64,000 bases of DNA, taken from Arabidopsis thaliana (lineage: Eukaryota; Streptophyta; Magnoliopsida; Brassicales; Brassicaceae). The DNA lies in contig NC_003074.8 of the NCBI RefSeq assembly GCF_000001735.4, positions 11,408,101-11,472,100 on the forward strand. The letters run 5' to 3'. Both the position numbers and the translations under genes were made by a program. How positions within the stretch are numbered: the first letter of the stretch is position 1; every line of letters begins with the position of its first letter. This document shows, in pieces, positions 46,171 to 57,750 of this stretch. Under the pieces are notes generated by a model. The model made no database searches, was not told the origin of the DNA, and saw only the letters and a program-made list of their open reading frames with translations.

Positions 46171-47459
46171 CCATCCAAGAGAGAAGAGAGAAGAGAGACA
46201 TACAAGTTTCCATCCAAATCACATTAATCTATGTTGTAGTTCAAATTCCAGTTCTTAAAATGCCATTTTCCTGAAATTCCAGTTCAAATTCAATTTTTAG
46301 CTAAACAAAAGAACCATGAATTCAATTGCCATTGCAACAATTTCATACGCCAAAACCGTCACATGTACATAAACTTTTGTTACCTGGTCACTGTTGATAC
46401 TAGATGATTGATGAAGATCGGTTTTCACTTTTTTATTTCCAGTTGTTGCACTTGCAGTCACCTATAAAAAATAAAGTTTCTATTATCTTCATGATATGAT
46501 AACATTTGGATCAGAAAGAAATTGTAACTTACTTGGAATTGGCTTTTTGATTTAACAAGAACAAGAAGAGCATCTGTCACAATGTCTAGCTTCTCTTCAA
46601 GTCCCTTCAAACGAGTCTTCATCTCTAAAATTTCAGTATTAGACGTCATAGATTCATGATTCAAAAGATACTTGGATGGTGTTACTCCACGTCCCATACA
46701 TCGAACTCGACCCGAAGGTTCATAACCAAATACTTGTTCAAATGCATCATATGGTCTAGACTCAGTACTCGTCTCGGATGCTTCATCTTGAATATTCTGA
46801 GTCATTACTTGGGAAAGCTTATCCTGCAAAACAGACATGATTACCAAAGTGAAACACAGAACCTTCAATCAAAAAGCAAAGATGACAAGTTTACCAAAGT
46901 GAATCTTGCTTCGTTGCACAATAAACTTTCATCTGACTTAGTCCTTGATACAATAAAAAGTTCAGCTCGATTTGGTTCTTTGCTTGTCTCCTCTTCCTAA
47001 TAAATGGAAAATTACAACAAATTAAAGAGGATTAACGGAACCATAAATCTGACTAAGGGTTTAATAAACGTACCATTTCATTAGGTTTTCTTGCTAAACT
47101 CTTTCTTTCAAGTGTATGTGGTATTTTATGATTGTTTCGACTATTAATATTACGCTCTCTCACTTTCTTTATTACAACAAAGCAGTACATATTTATATGT
47201 GATATATACAAACTATAAAGTAGGGTAAGCAGATTTTAATAGGTTTTACCTTAGCCTTATCAGTGAACTGTATTTCCACAAATTCTCTCCATTGATCTTC
47301 TGGAATTAGTCCTCGTCTTGCTTCAAATGCTTTCTCTATAGTATTTCTTCTATACTTCATCCAAATATGTTGCTTTAAGTCTTTACATCTACCTCCTAAT
47401 GCAGATAAAACATATTTCCTCCTCCTCCTTGATTTTTTTTTTTCTGTTTTTATTTAAAA

Positions 47460-48165
47460 CTAGATTTTAATCCGCGGTACACCGCGGAGACAATTCATTT
47501 TTTAAAATTAATATATATAAAAATTTGTAAATTATTTTATAGTTTACCATTGTTACTAAGTAACGTCCTGCCAAACCCGTCCTGCCAAACCTGTCCACAA
47601 AAAAAACTAATTATTTTATTAATATTGATCTTATTTATAATATGTTTATGAATCATTGTCAAAATCTTTTAGTCGATGCGGGACGTTGAACCCACACATT
47701 TTCGCCAATTGGTTAATATATGTTCATTCTTAAAATTTCGAATCACAAAATATGACGAAAGTTTTTTTGAGATTTTTTTAAACTCTATATATTATATAAT
47801 GATGTTAATTATTTTTGATAGATTAAACTTTTTATAAATTCAAATATTAATAATGTTTTATGAAGTTTAAATATACAAATAATAATATTTAAAAAATTAA
47901 TATTTTTTGCCTTTTAGGTAATGATATAATAACTCTAAAAGCAAAAATTTAGAAGATTTAAATCTTTAAATAAATATTTTCATGTCTAAATAATTAATGT
48001 GAAGTTTATGCTAATTTTAAGGGATTGATGTGAAGTTTGTTTGGATTAAATTTGATTGATAATGTGATTGACAATTTAAATTAAAAATTTAATGTAAAAT
48101 TAATTATTTTGGAAAAAAAATTTAATGCTAATAGCATTGGGTTGTAAATAAGTCCAACTCTATGA
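47460..48165 (-). mobile_element. Short non-autonomous Helitron inside an intron of the CACTA gene
   Basis: On the minus strand the 3' end has hairpin CCGCGG-TGTA-CCGCGG, then ATTAAAAT and CTAG, followed by host T. A candidate 5' end TCATAGAGTTGG lies at 48165, preceded by A. Length is 706 bp with no coding capacity. The 3' end is secure; the 5' end is a proposal based on the A|T rule and the resumption of CACTA intron sequence. Confidence 0.65.
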
Positions 48166-49934
48166 TTTATTTGCTAAAATGGTTGCAAAAATGTATATAT
48201 AGATGGTGAGAACTTATCCAAAGTAAAGTATAAGTAACTATTATTAAAAACCAGAGATTATGTATATGAGAAGTAATGAAAATACCTGAATAACTCTCCA
48301 AGCCATTTCTGTTCTTGGGAACTTTCCTCCAATCTGTATAGTTAATAGGTATTATATTAAAATCATTACTTAGTGAGCCTAACCACGAACCAAGCAAACC
48401 TCCAGAATCTTTGATAGGTTGTCCTCTCCTGTTAAAATCAACCATAACCCGCCGATTTAGCATGCTCCACACTTCTTTTCCTAAAATCTTTTCCTCTGTA
48501 ATGTTTCTATAACCATCTATGACATGAACTCTCCATTTTCCACTAGCTTATTCTGGTCCAAGAGGAGGTGGGGCCAAAGAATCTGTCTCATACATATTTA
48601 AACCTACAAAGATAGAAACATAGTTGTTAGAATAATATTGAAGTCATAATCACCAAGCAAAAACCAAGCAAATATAATCAACAAATATAATCACCTCCAT
48701 GTTATCATATAAATCACATGGAATGTGAGAACTTTCAAGATCTTCTATTTGCCTCACTAATCTAATATTGAAAACATTATCAGATATAATCATTGAACTT
48801 TGAACAGGAGGATCTTCAATGATGACTTGAGGAGGAAATTCATCTGAACTAGTAGGATCTTCCATATTATACAAGTCTCTTGGTTGGATATGTACAACAA
48901 CACTCCATTCTTTTTCTTGTGCATCTTCCACATAGTACACCAATCTTTCTTGAGATGCCAACACATAAGGCTCATCTTCCTCACCACTTCCAATGTGTAT
49001 CAAACGAGAGAACTTTACCAAAGTGTGACCAAACTCATGCTTCTTAAATCTTTGAGCATCACGAGTATCTACCCATTTACATTTGAATAATACAACTCTA
49101 AATGAATCATAGTAGTTCAGTTCCAGAATTTCTATTAATTTTCCATAATAAGAAACATCTCTAGCTATAGGATTATTATCGCGAGAACTAGCATAACTAA
49201 TGGTTTCAGCTGAGACAAAAACTCCACTATTCTGAATTTTCAAATCTTGGTCCCTTTCTATAATCCTAAAATTGAAGCCATTCATATTATATGCGGAGAA
49301 CTTTATTACCTTACTAGATGGACCAGGTGTAAGGCAACGAATATCAGCAGAAATACCATCGAGACCATTCTTTTCTACCTTTTGCTTAAGCCATTAACTC
49401 AAATGGAGATGCACATGCCGATTTATATCTATCACATTACCTCTTTTTCTACGTCGTAATTGTGATCTTTTTAATTCACTTTTAAATACCGTATAAATTT
49501 TCAAAGGAAGGCAAAATTACTATGATAAACGAGCATAATCAATATAAAAAATCTTTCAGCGTAAAGTAGAAAACTTACTTGCGATAGTCATCTAATAATG
49601 AACTATTGACTAGAATGTATCAGTGCGTTTGCTGCCTTTCTATAGGACTAAGTGTATCCAATATGGAAGCACCAACTGGTCTCCTAAGAGAAGGAAAAAT
49701 TTGTGGAATTTGTGATTCAAGACCTAAGTCATGCTCCACCGTAGTGTGATCATCCACTCTACCAACACGATTAAATCTTGTTTCTATATCATCAAGATAC
49801 ATAGAGCAAAATGTAAGACACTCATCAACAATATACTGCTCACAAATAGACCCTTCAGGTTGTGCTCCATTTCTAACATAAGACTTGAAGCGACCAAAGA
49901 TCCTTTCAATTGGATACGACGTATATATGTTTGA

Positions 49935-51535
49935 ATAAAACTATGTTTCGGTGGAATTGTGAATGATTTTATGTTTTTTTTGCAAAAGTGGCAATTTAGA
50001 AAAAAAGTAATTAAATTTTTAACAAACCAAATAAAATCATCATTAACGATAAGCTCTTAATAAAAGTCTCTTGACAACAAAACAAAAAAACTTTTTGTTA
50101 CACTATCATAATTTAAAAAAAAAAAAACAAATTAGACTCGTTTTACCGAATTAAAAAATGATGATATCAATACGAGAGTGTGGCAGACGAGAGATCATGA
50201 ATTTTGAGTTCCAACGTAAAAATGTCTACATTATCATCATGAGATTGTGGCGAGATCATGAATTTTGAGTTCCAATGTAGAAATGTCTACTTTATCATCA
50301 TTTAAGTGACAAACGAGAACAGGGGATTTGATGTAATATTATTGGTGCCAATTTATTAACAGAGAAATAAAACAAAAGCAAAAATATCATTATAGTGTGA
50401 AAATGTGAAATTGTACTTATTATGATTTGTCATTAATGTCAAGTGTCTGATCTAAACCTAAATTATTCTTTCATTGCAATTTAAATATTGATTTTTAGTG
50501 GCTTTTGTTATATGTAATATTGGACTCCTTCACGATATATATATATATATATTAATGAGAATGTCGAAAAAATATATATTTTTAGATCCTCAATCTGGAA
50601 ACATTAGGCAAATCAAAGATTTTTATATAAAAAGATCATGAAACTTAACCATTAATATTCTTTAAGATTTGGAATCTTAACTTAATGACAATATTAATCA
50701 TTTAACTCTCATAGAACAATGGAATCATAAATGACTAGATGAGAATATTAATCGCTTAACTAAATCGTTTAAATATTATCAAAATTAATTAGATGAGAAT
50801 ATGAAACGATTTGAATATCATTATTAGGGAATATTTAGGAAAGCAAATATTATCGCAATTAATTAGATGAGAAAAAATATATATATAAATATTCTCTTCA
50901 CTAACCGTCGTCTTCTCACAAACCATGAAAAGCTTCTCTCTTCTCTTTCGCTCGAATATTCCGATTTTCTCCTTTGACATTTCCAATGACGAAGAAACTC
51001 GATCCACTATTGGCAACTTCAAGCGACGAAGATGACTTCGAGACTTCCGAAGATGATTTCTCTTCATTTATTCCATCTAAATTGAACTGGACCTCCTAAT
51101 TTCACTTCTTCTATCAGATGGATGGTCAAATGTACCATTACAGTGAAAAATGATGGAGGAAATATCATTTCTAAATGGCATAATGTAAGTGTAATATGCT
51201 CATGTAACTTATCCACATCTTGAATATCCAATACCTTTGAACTTATTTTCCCAAAGAAGCGACATAACTTTGTAATAACAAACGAGACTGGAATATTTAG
51301 GAAAACAAATATTGTCGCAATTAATTAGATGAGAAAAAATATATATATATATATATTCCCTTCACTAGCCGTCGTCTTCTCACAAACCCTGAAAAGCTTC
51401 TCTCTTCTCTTTCGCTCGAATATTCCGATTTTCTCCTTTGACATTTTCAATGACGAAGAAACTCGATCCACCATTGGCAACTTCAAGCGACGAAGATGAC
51501 GTCGAGACTTCCGAAGATGATTCCTCTTCATTTAT
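49935..51535. mobile_element. Insertion within the CACTA transposase, with tandem duplication
   Basis: Splits the transposase between FRW (51540) and YPIERIFG (49925). It is AT-rich, with a ~62-bp direct repeat near 50185-50300. Its right part is a 464-bp tandem duplication (50828-51291 and 51292-51754) in which each copy contains a GeBP-like fragment joined to a transposase segment. So the fragment was joined first and the junction duplicated afterwards. Confidence 0.6.
50986..51099 (+). pseudogene. Captured GeBP-like (DUF573) N-terminal fragment, copy A
   Basis: A 37-codon plus-strand frame MTKKLDPLLATSSDEDDFE followed by TSEDD resembles the N-terminus of Arabidopsis GLABROUS1-enhancer-binding (GeBP-like) proteins, which start MTKK and continue into an acidic Ser/Asp/Glu stretch. 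It is preceded by a pyrimidine-rich leader and breaks off at SSFIP into transposase sequence. The DNA-binding DUF573 domain is absent, so no function is expected. The match is from memory and short. Confidence 0.45.
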
Positions 51536-51563
51536 TCCATCTAAATTGAACTGGACCTTCTAA
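51450..51563 (+). pseudogene. Captured GeBP-like fragment, copy B
   Basis: Same 37-codon frame as copy A with a few substitutions (LDPPLATSSDEDDVETSEDD). Both copies keep the frame and the identical breakpoint with the transposase. Confidence 0.45.
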
Positions 51564-53929
51564 TTTCACTTCTTCTGTCAGATGGATGGTCAAATGTACC
51601 ATTACAGTGAAAAATGCTGGAGGAAATATCATTTCTAAATGGCATAATGTAAGTGTAATATGCTCATGTAACTTATCTACATCTTGAATAACCAATACCT
51701 TTGAACTTATTTCCCCAAAGAAGCGACATAACTTTGTAATAACAAACGAGACCTCCCGAGGCAAAACATTACGTATAGCAATAGCTAACAACTAACCTAT
51801 CAAGATGTGGCAATCATAGCTCTTTAAGCCCACCATTTTTCGTTGATTCAGATCAACACAAGAAGAAATGTTTGAAGAATATCCATCTGTAAGCTTTACA
51901 CTCTTCAAGATAGTAAAAAATCTATCTTTCTCTTGTGTACTCATAGTAAAACATGCCAAAAGATATTTCCCATTATCATTAGAGCACAACTCCTGACGAA
52001 TTCCAAGCTCTTGCAAATCTTTTCTAGCACTAAGATTGTCTTTTGACTTTCCTTTGTCATCTAATAATGTAAAGATGAAATTATCAAATACATTTTTTCC
52101 TATGTTCATCAAATCAAGATTGTGACGTAAAAAAAGATGTTTCCAGTAAGGCAGTTTAAAGAATATACTACACTTCCTCCACTGATTTTTCTGAGCTTCT
52201 ATCATGCGCCTCTTCTTTCCAAGAGAATCTACATTCTTTCCCAAAATTACATCAATATTGAGAATAACAGTTCCTGGTGGTGTAATAGGAGCAGCCCTTG
52301 TTTCAATACAACCATCAAAATGCTCCTTATCTTTCCTGAAATTATGATTATGAGGAAGAAACCGGCGATGTCCCATGTAGCAGTTTTTCTTTCCATGACG
52401 TAAACGAAATTCCATAGCATCATAATTACATGAAGGACAAGCTAATCCTGTGTATATGTTCCACCTAGATAAATTTCCAAGTCCTAGAAAATCACTGATG
52501 ATCCATAACAATGTTGCACGCATACAAAATGTCTCTTTTGAAGAGGCATCAAAGGTTAAAACACCATCATACCATAACTCTTTTAGTTCTAGTATAAGGG
52601 TTTGAAGATAGATATCAATATCATTACCCGGCATGTGTTTTCCAAGGATTATCAATGCAGAATCATTGATGTTTGCTTCATTGACATCCAAGGCGGAAGA
52701 TTGTAAGGAAATAATAGCACATGCCATACACTATAGTTTGTACTCATAGAACCAAACAGATTAAACCCATCAGTTGCCAATCCTAGTCTGATATTCCTTG
52801 GATCTGTTGCAAACTCTGGAAATTATTCATTAAATATTTTCCAAGCTTTTCCATCTCTACGATGCCTTAGCAAACCATCTTTATTCTCAGAATTAGCATG
52901 CCACCTCATAGATTTAGCAGTTTTTGATGACATGAAAAGACGCTGCAACCTTGGTTTCAATGGAAAATATCTAAGCACTTTAGCAGCTTGTGGCTTTCGT
53001 TTCTTTTTCTTGAACTTGAACTTGTGTTTTTCATCAGCAGCTTGTGTTTTTCATCTTGAACTTTCACAGACTTTGCATGTGTGTCTAGATGCATCATCAT
53101 CCCAATAAAACATGCAGTCATTGGGACACACATGAATAATCTCATAGTTAAATCCTAACTTCTTCATATCATTAAACGAATTTGGCAGCTTTGCATGCTC
53201 AAATGCTTCTTTCAAGAGATCAATTATCATAGACATCCCTTTGTCACTTATCCTTGATATGCATTTGATGTGAAACAACTTGATCATGAAAGATAATTTG
53301 CTGAACGTGTGACACCCTTCGTACAGAGGTTCATGACAGTCTGATAACAAATCATCAAATGCCTCATTTTACTTGGAATGATCCTCCCTAGGACTATTAG
53401 GAGCTTCACTAAAACTATTACTCATACTTGGAAAAATATCTCCAAGCATATTCATAGTTGGGTTTTCAAAATGATCCACATTAGATTCTTGTTCTACTCT
53501 TGTTGTCTGATCCTGAAAATCTAGTTCCTCACCATGAAAATACCAATTTGTATATGAAGGTAGAAACCCATAACAGACTAAATCACCTTCAACCTCGACT
53601 CTGAGCTTGTGTTTAGTAAGACAACAACGCTGACAAGGATATTTTATCATGATAATCTTACTATTACCAAAGGCAAAATCCAGAAAGTCTTTCACTCCAC
53701 TTATGTAGTCTTGAGAAAAAAAATGTTTTGTTATCCAAGATTTGTCCATTTTACAATCAGTCTATGAATAAAACAAACTAGTTATGGGATAACTAGTTAA
53801 TGACTATATTTGAAATATAAAAACCCTTTGATTTTCATAGAAATGGAAATTAAACACTAAAGAGAAACGAAGCATCATAAGCAGAAATGAAAATCAAGTA
53901 GCAGTTTATGTAGTAAAATTATTATGTGT

Positions 53930-54235
53930 AGCAGTTCTTTTCACAAGAAGTTTAGCAGTTTATGTGTGGCAGTTTATTATTTTCAGTAGCAGTTTATGTG
54001 TACTAAAATTATCTAATCAAGGCAGTGAGATCAAATCATTTTTCAAGTGGTGAGATCAAAGGCTACACATCATTCACGACTCATGCATCTAATCAAAGCA
54101 ATGAGATCAAAACATAAACATCATTCACGACTCATGCATCTAATCAAAGCAGTGAGATCTAAACATAAACATCATTCACGACTCATGCATCTAATCAAAC
54201 CAGTGAGCTCAAAACATAAACATCATTCACAATAG
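53930..54235. repeat. Tandem repeats in the CACTA 5' region
   Basis: Three GTAGCAGTTTATGTGT-type units (53895-54005) are followed by four copies of a 42-bp unit containing CATCATTCACGACTCATGC and ATCTAATCAAAGCAGTGAG (54045-54230). Such subterminal repeats are typical of CACTA ends and may bind the accessory protein. The 62-residue frame through them is repeat-generated. Confidence 0.8.
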
Positions 54236-54930
54236 CTAAGTTTTCTTCACGAAAGATGAGAACAAAGCATTGAAAATGACCACATAATCATAATCAAAGA
54301 GTAGTACCTTGAATAACTCTGAAATATGAGATTCACGCCTCTTGGAAATTCTACCTCAAATTACTTCACGAATCCATTGTATCCTTCACCAAAATTCACC
54401 ACAATTATCAAATCATTGAGCTAATCCAGAAACTAGGTTAGATTTGAGCTGTTTCGTCATAAACACAACACAAATTTAAAAAATTACAACCATACAAACC
54501 TTTAGATCCCGATTGAGCTTCAAATCCTAATCGAGCTTTCGATTTGACCAAACAACGAACTGATAAACAAAAATCAAAGCGATCTCTATGGAAGTGAAAA
54601 TCAAAGCAATCTCTGTGAAAAATCAAAGCGATCTATGTGGAAGTGTCGAGAAGATTTTTGTGAATTTAGTTAAGTGTCGATGAAGAAGATGAACATTATT
54701 GGGCCTAATGGGCTACTAAGTTGTATTGTGGTAAAACTAAATTGATGGCCTTTTTAACAACGACAAAAATATTGAGAGAAACATTAGGCTTACTAATTAA
54801 TTAGATTACGTTACTTTATTTAGTCAGTTTAATAAATGAACCTCAATTCCTTCCTTTTTCCTAAATTAACATCAGTTATCAAAGTAACGTTATTTAAGTG
54901 ACTTAATCCAGCTTAATTCTTGTAGTGACC

Positions 54931-56750
54931 ATCAATTTAAAAAAAAAAGTGAGAAATATTTCCTATGTGAATGCATAGTTGAACCTACGGCACGAGGTTT
55001 GTGAGAAATAATTTTTATCAAATTTAAATTTCAGAATTAGAATCTATATTTTTGAAAAGATATATAACAAAAAAATACAAATGGGTGAAAACTAAACTTA
55101 GTGTTACTAAATCATCTCACCAACCACTCCACACGAAAATAGTCTTTTCCCAACCCTTATATGCTACTTTCTTAATTTATATGTATATAATATTATATTC
55201 TTAATTAAGTTATCAAATATGGCTAGTTTTGCAAATCACCCAATTTTTTAGTAGGCCTCGAATCGAGACATCAATTTGGAAAACAATTAAACAAGTAATC
55301 CTTATTGATCTTACCAAGGTCTGTTATTACATGAAACAATAACAAAGTTTCAGGCTCCGTGATCGCAACCCAAACTCACGCATGAGTTGTGATATACTCT
55401 ATATTTATCACTTTATCATGGTTGTTAAGAGTAATTTTATTGTGTTTCATTCGTATTTTCATTGTGTTTTGTTGCATTTAGTGTCCTATAGTGTGTTTGT
55501 GTGTATTTTGGTGTTTTGTGTGTGTTTTATGAGCTATTTCAGGTTAAAATAATGGAGGACACACATTTGGATGCAAAGAAAGGAATTGATGATTCAAAAC
55601 CAGTCCGAAGTCCCTCAAAGATCGACTCGGATGAAGATCTTTCATTGAGATTTAGCTTTGGACCTCTCCACGAAAGTTATAAGCAATTGAGTGAGCTTTC
55701 TAATGGATGTCATTGCAAGCCAATCCGAGCTACTGTTTGGGGGTTATGTATGTTTTCGTACACATATGTTAGTCTGGCACGAAGAAGAAACTCGTCTATA
55801 AACCTCTCTTGAATACGGACAGAGCATGTTCTCCACATCTCATGTATACTCGTCTAGTTAAAAGTTTGTCAAACACAAAAAGGGAGTGGAAACTTGGCTA
55901 CAGAGCAAATAGAAAAGGAAAAAAAAGAATTGTTATTACGAGAATATAAGCACACAAGCAATTTCACAAAGTTTGGTAATGTGCCTAATTCTCAATAACT
56001 TTTTATTAAAACATATGTAGACAATTAAACCCTAAACTTTGCCTAAATGGAATTTCACTAAGACACCCGTTAGTTCGACTTCAACAAATTCCTAGTGAAC
56101 TTTAGACAGTTACATTGATACAAAACCTAAGGACTACTCTATTTCTCTCAAGAACAACTCAAAATGCTTTTTATTGGTGTTTGTCTCTGTAATGGCCGGG
56201 CCTCAAAGAACCTTCTTTTCTTTACTTTTTATCATCTACTTTAATTTATGCTCTCTTTAATCTAGAGGATTTGAAAATAACCAAATTATCTTTACTGTAC
56301 CACAAGAAAACAATGCTATAAGATATAAATTTATTAATTAACTATAATAATATATCCCATGGAAATATTTCAGTAATATTTCTCGGAAATACGTTCTCTT
56401 GGAATTCTTTTGGAAATCTCGGTCCTTTAGATATCCCTCGGACATATTTGTCCCTAAGAAAGTCCTCGGAAATATGGTGTTCTTGCAAAACTGAAATGTT
56501 GGAGCATCGGGGGTGTGTGTCTTGTGCTCTAACGCATTAGAAACATGAGACCATCTCTTCTTCACTTCTGATTACTCTTTCGAAGTCTTGTCAGCTCTTG
56601 CCAAGAACATATTCAGCTCAAGGTACACAAATGTCTGGCCATCGATCGTTCTCTATGTCTTCCAAACCTCGATCCACACATTATAGAGAGAGAAAAACAA
56701 AATGCGGCATGGTCCGATGGATTGAAAAACAAGCAAATACTCATCTATCA
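54931..56750. other. Intergenic remnant region, no recognised gene
   Basis: It contains an LTR-like or leader-like stretch (55390-55560, GTGATATACTCTATATTT, then TTTCAGGTTAAAATAATGG). A 103-residue frame follows at 55501-55812 (MEDTHLDAKKGIDDSK...LSLRFSFGPLHESYK) that I do not recognise. The frame at 56598-56804 is basic and also unrecognised. Neither can be called a gene from sequence alone. Confidence 0.35.
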
Positions 56751-57230
56751 TATATTCAAGCTTTAGGTGACAAACGTCGTTGTAGAAAGGGACCGTTAGT
56801 ATAATTACAATGTGGTTTGGTTCTAGAAGTTAAAATTTGTAAAGTCTTTTTAAAAAAAATAATTCAGAGTCAAAACAACGTTGAATGTAAAAACGTTATT
56901 TTTTCTTTGAATTTTATTTAATATTACATACAAAAAAAAAGAGAAAAACAAAGTGTATTTTAGGAAAACCTTATGTTTACTTGTAGATATCTTTTAATTC
57001 GTTAGTTAATACTATTAACTCATCATCATACATATTCAAGCTTTAGGCGACAAACGTTGTAGGAAGGGACCGTAAGTAGGATTCTAGAAGTTAAAACTTG
57101 TAAAGTCTTATTTTTTAAAAAAAAAATTCAGAGTCAAAGCAACACTGGATGTAAAAGCCTTATTTTATCTTTAAATTTAATATTCTTACATACAAAGAAA
57201 AAAGAGAAAAACAAAGTGTATTTTAGGAAA
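56751..57230. repeat. Tandem duplication, about 275-bp unit, downstream of the BAHD gene
   Basis: 56751-56970 (ATTCAAGCTTTAGGTGACAA, then TTCTAGAAGTTAAAA, AATTCAGAGTCAAA, GTGTATTTTAGGAAA) is repeated at 57029-57232 with about 85 per cent similarity by eye. Confidence 0.8.
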
Positions 57231-57750
57231 CATCTGTTTTCTGGATTTTAAAACTTTCAATAGGTTATTTAGTTATTCAAAAAATAAAATGAGTTATTGT
57301 AACTAATCACCCAAATAAATAATCACAGTTTAAATATCTATATTCCAAAATATATTGATATCTAATTGTAGAATTAATTTCTTAATTATAGATAGTTGCA
57401 TAACTGGTAATTATTTAAGAACTTTAAGATTATATTTTTCTACAGTACTTCATGTTAACAATTTTAGTAGTCTTGAGGTCCGCGTAGCGTACACATCTTA
57501 AACCAGTCTGGTTCTATACTTAAACCAATTGGCTAGTTTTAATTGTAATCCAAAATACACATCTTGGCCAATTCAAAAGTTAATTACTAACCTAAGAACA
57601 AACCGAGATCCTCAATCCATAAATGCTTCTATACTTAAACCAGTGTGGTTCATGATTAGAGATAGGTTCGGATGATACACAAAACATTTCCATAAACCAC
57701 ACAAAAAGGAAAAAAAAAATTACATCTTACAAACATTAGAATCAAAGACC

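Larger units (their letters stand above)
45802..48594 (-). pseudogene. CACTA Transposase_24-type second gene, near complete
   Basis: The start is MYETDSLAPPPLGPE at 48594, then one TAA, then GKWRVHVIDGYRNITEEKIL and VMVDFNRRGQPIKDSGGLLGSWLG, followed by YTDWRKVPKN (48300s). After an intron that holds a Helitron come VLSALGGRCKDLKQHIW, then IEKAFEARRGLIPEDQWREF (about 47265-47420), then Lys/Arg and Glu-rich exons (47160-46890). Next is AFEQVFGYEPSGRVRCMGRGVTPSKYL (46770-46660) with a coiled coil, then short C-terminal exons. The family corresponds to the accessory DNA-binding protein of plant CACTA elements. Apart from the early stop at about 48549 it appears readable, with GT-AG introns. Confidence 0.7.
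48650..53749 (-). pseudogene. CACTA TNP2-type transposase gene, broken
   Basis: Domains in order on the minus strand: Transposase-associated domain (53749, MDKSWITKHFFSQDYISGV, Cys pair CQRC); a linker with KLSFMIKLFHIKC and CPNDCMFYW (53350-53051); then YFPLKPRLQRLFMSS and MRWH (52980-52890); then the Transposase_21 core (RLGLATDGFNLFGSMS, PGNDIDIYLQ, YDGVLTFDASSKETF, LACPSCNYD, GHRRFLPHNH) to 51795. DUF4218 follows after a TAG at 51792-51794 (FFGEISSKVL, FFTVMVHLTIHL, to 51540). After a 1.6-kb insertion the frame resumes at YPIERIFGRFKSYVRNGAQP (49925-49620), and DUF4216 runs 49285-48650 (NSGVFVSAETISYASSRD). A frameshift near 52635, two or more stops and the insertion inactivate it. Such proteins bind and cut CACTA ends. 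Confidence 0.85.
44408..54927 (-). mobile_element. CACTA (En/Spm) transposon, 10.5 kb
   Basis: The ends are CACTACAAAAAACAAGGG (left) and, inverted, CACTACAAGAATTAAGC (right), with the 3-bp target duplication ACC at 44405-44407 and 54928-54930. Subterminal AAGTCACTTTTTAAA motifs recur at both ends (44433, 45437, 45490 and, inverted, 54890). Both element genes are on the minus strand: a TNP2-type transposase (53749 to 48650) and a Transposase_24-type protein (48594 to about 45802). A Helitron and a 1.6-kb insertion with a captured gene fragment interrupt it. Confidence 0.92.

Noticed and set aside
54047-54235. 62-residue His/Arg-rich frame
   Set aside because: Product of a 42-bp tandem repeat in the CACTA subterminal region.
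56598-56804. 68-residue basic frame ending in RRCRKGPLV
   Set aside because: Part of it lies in a tandem duplication whose second copy does not keep the frame; no domain recognised.
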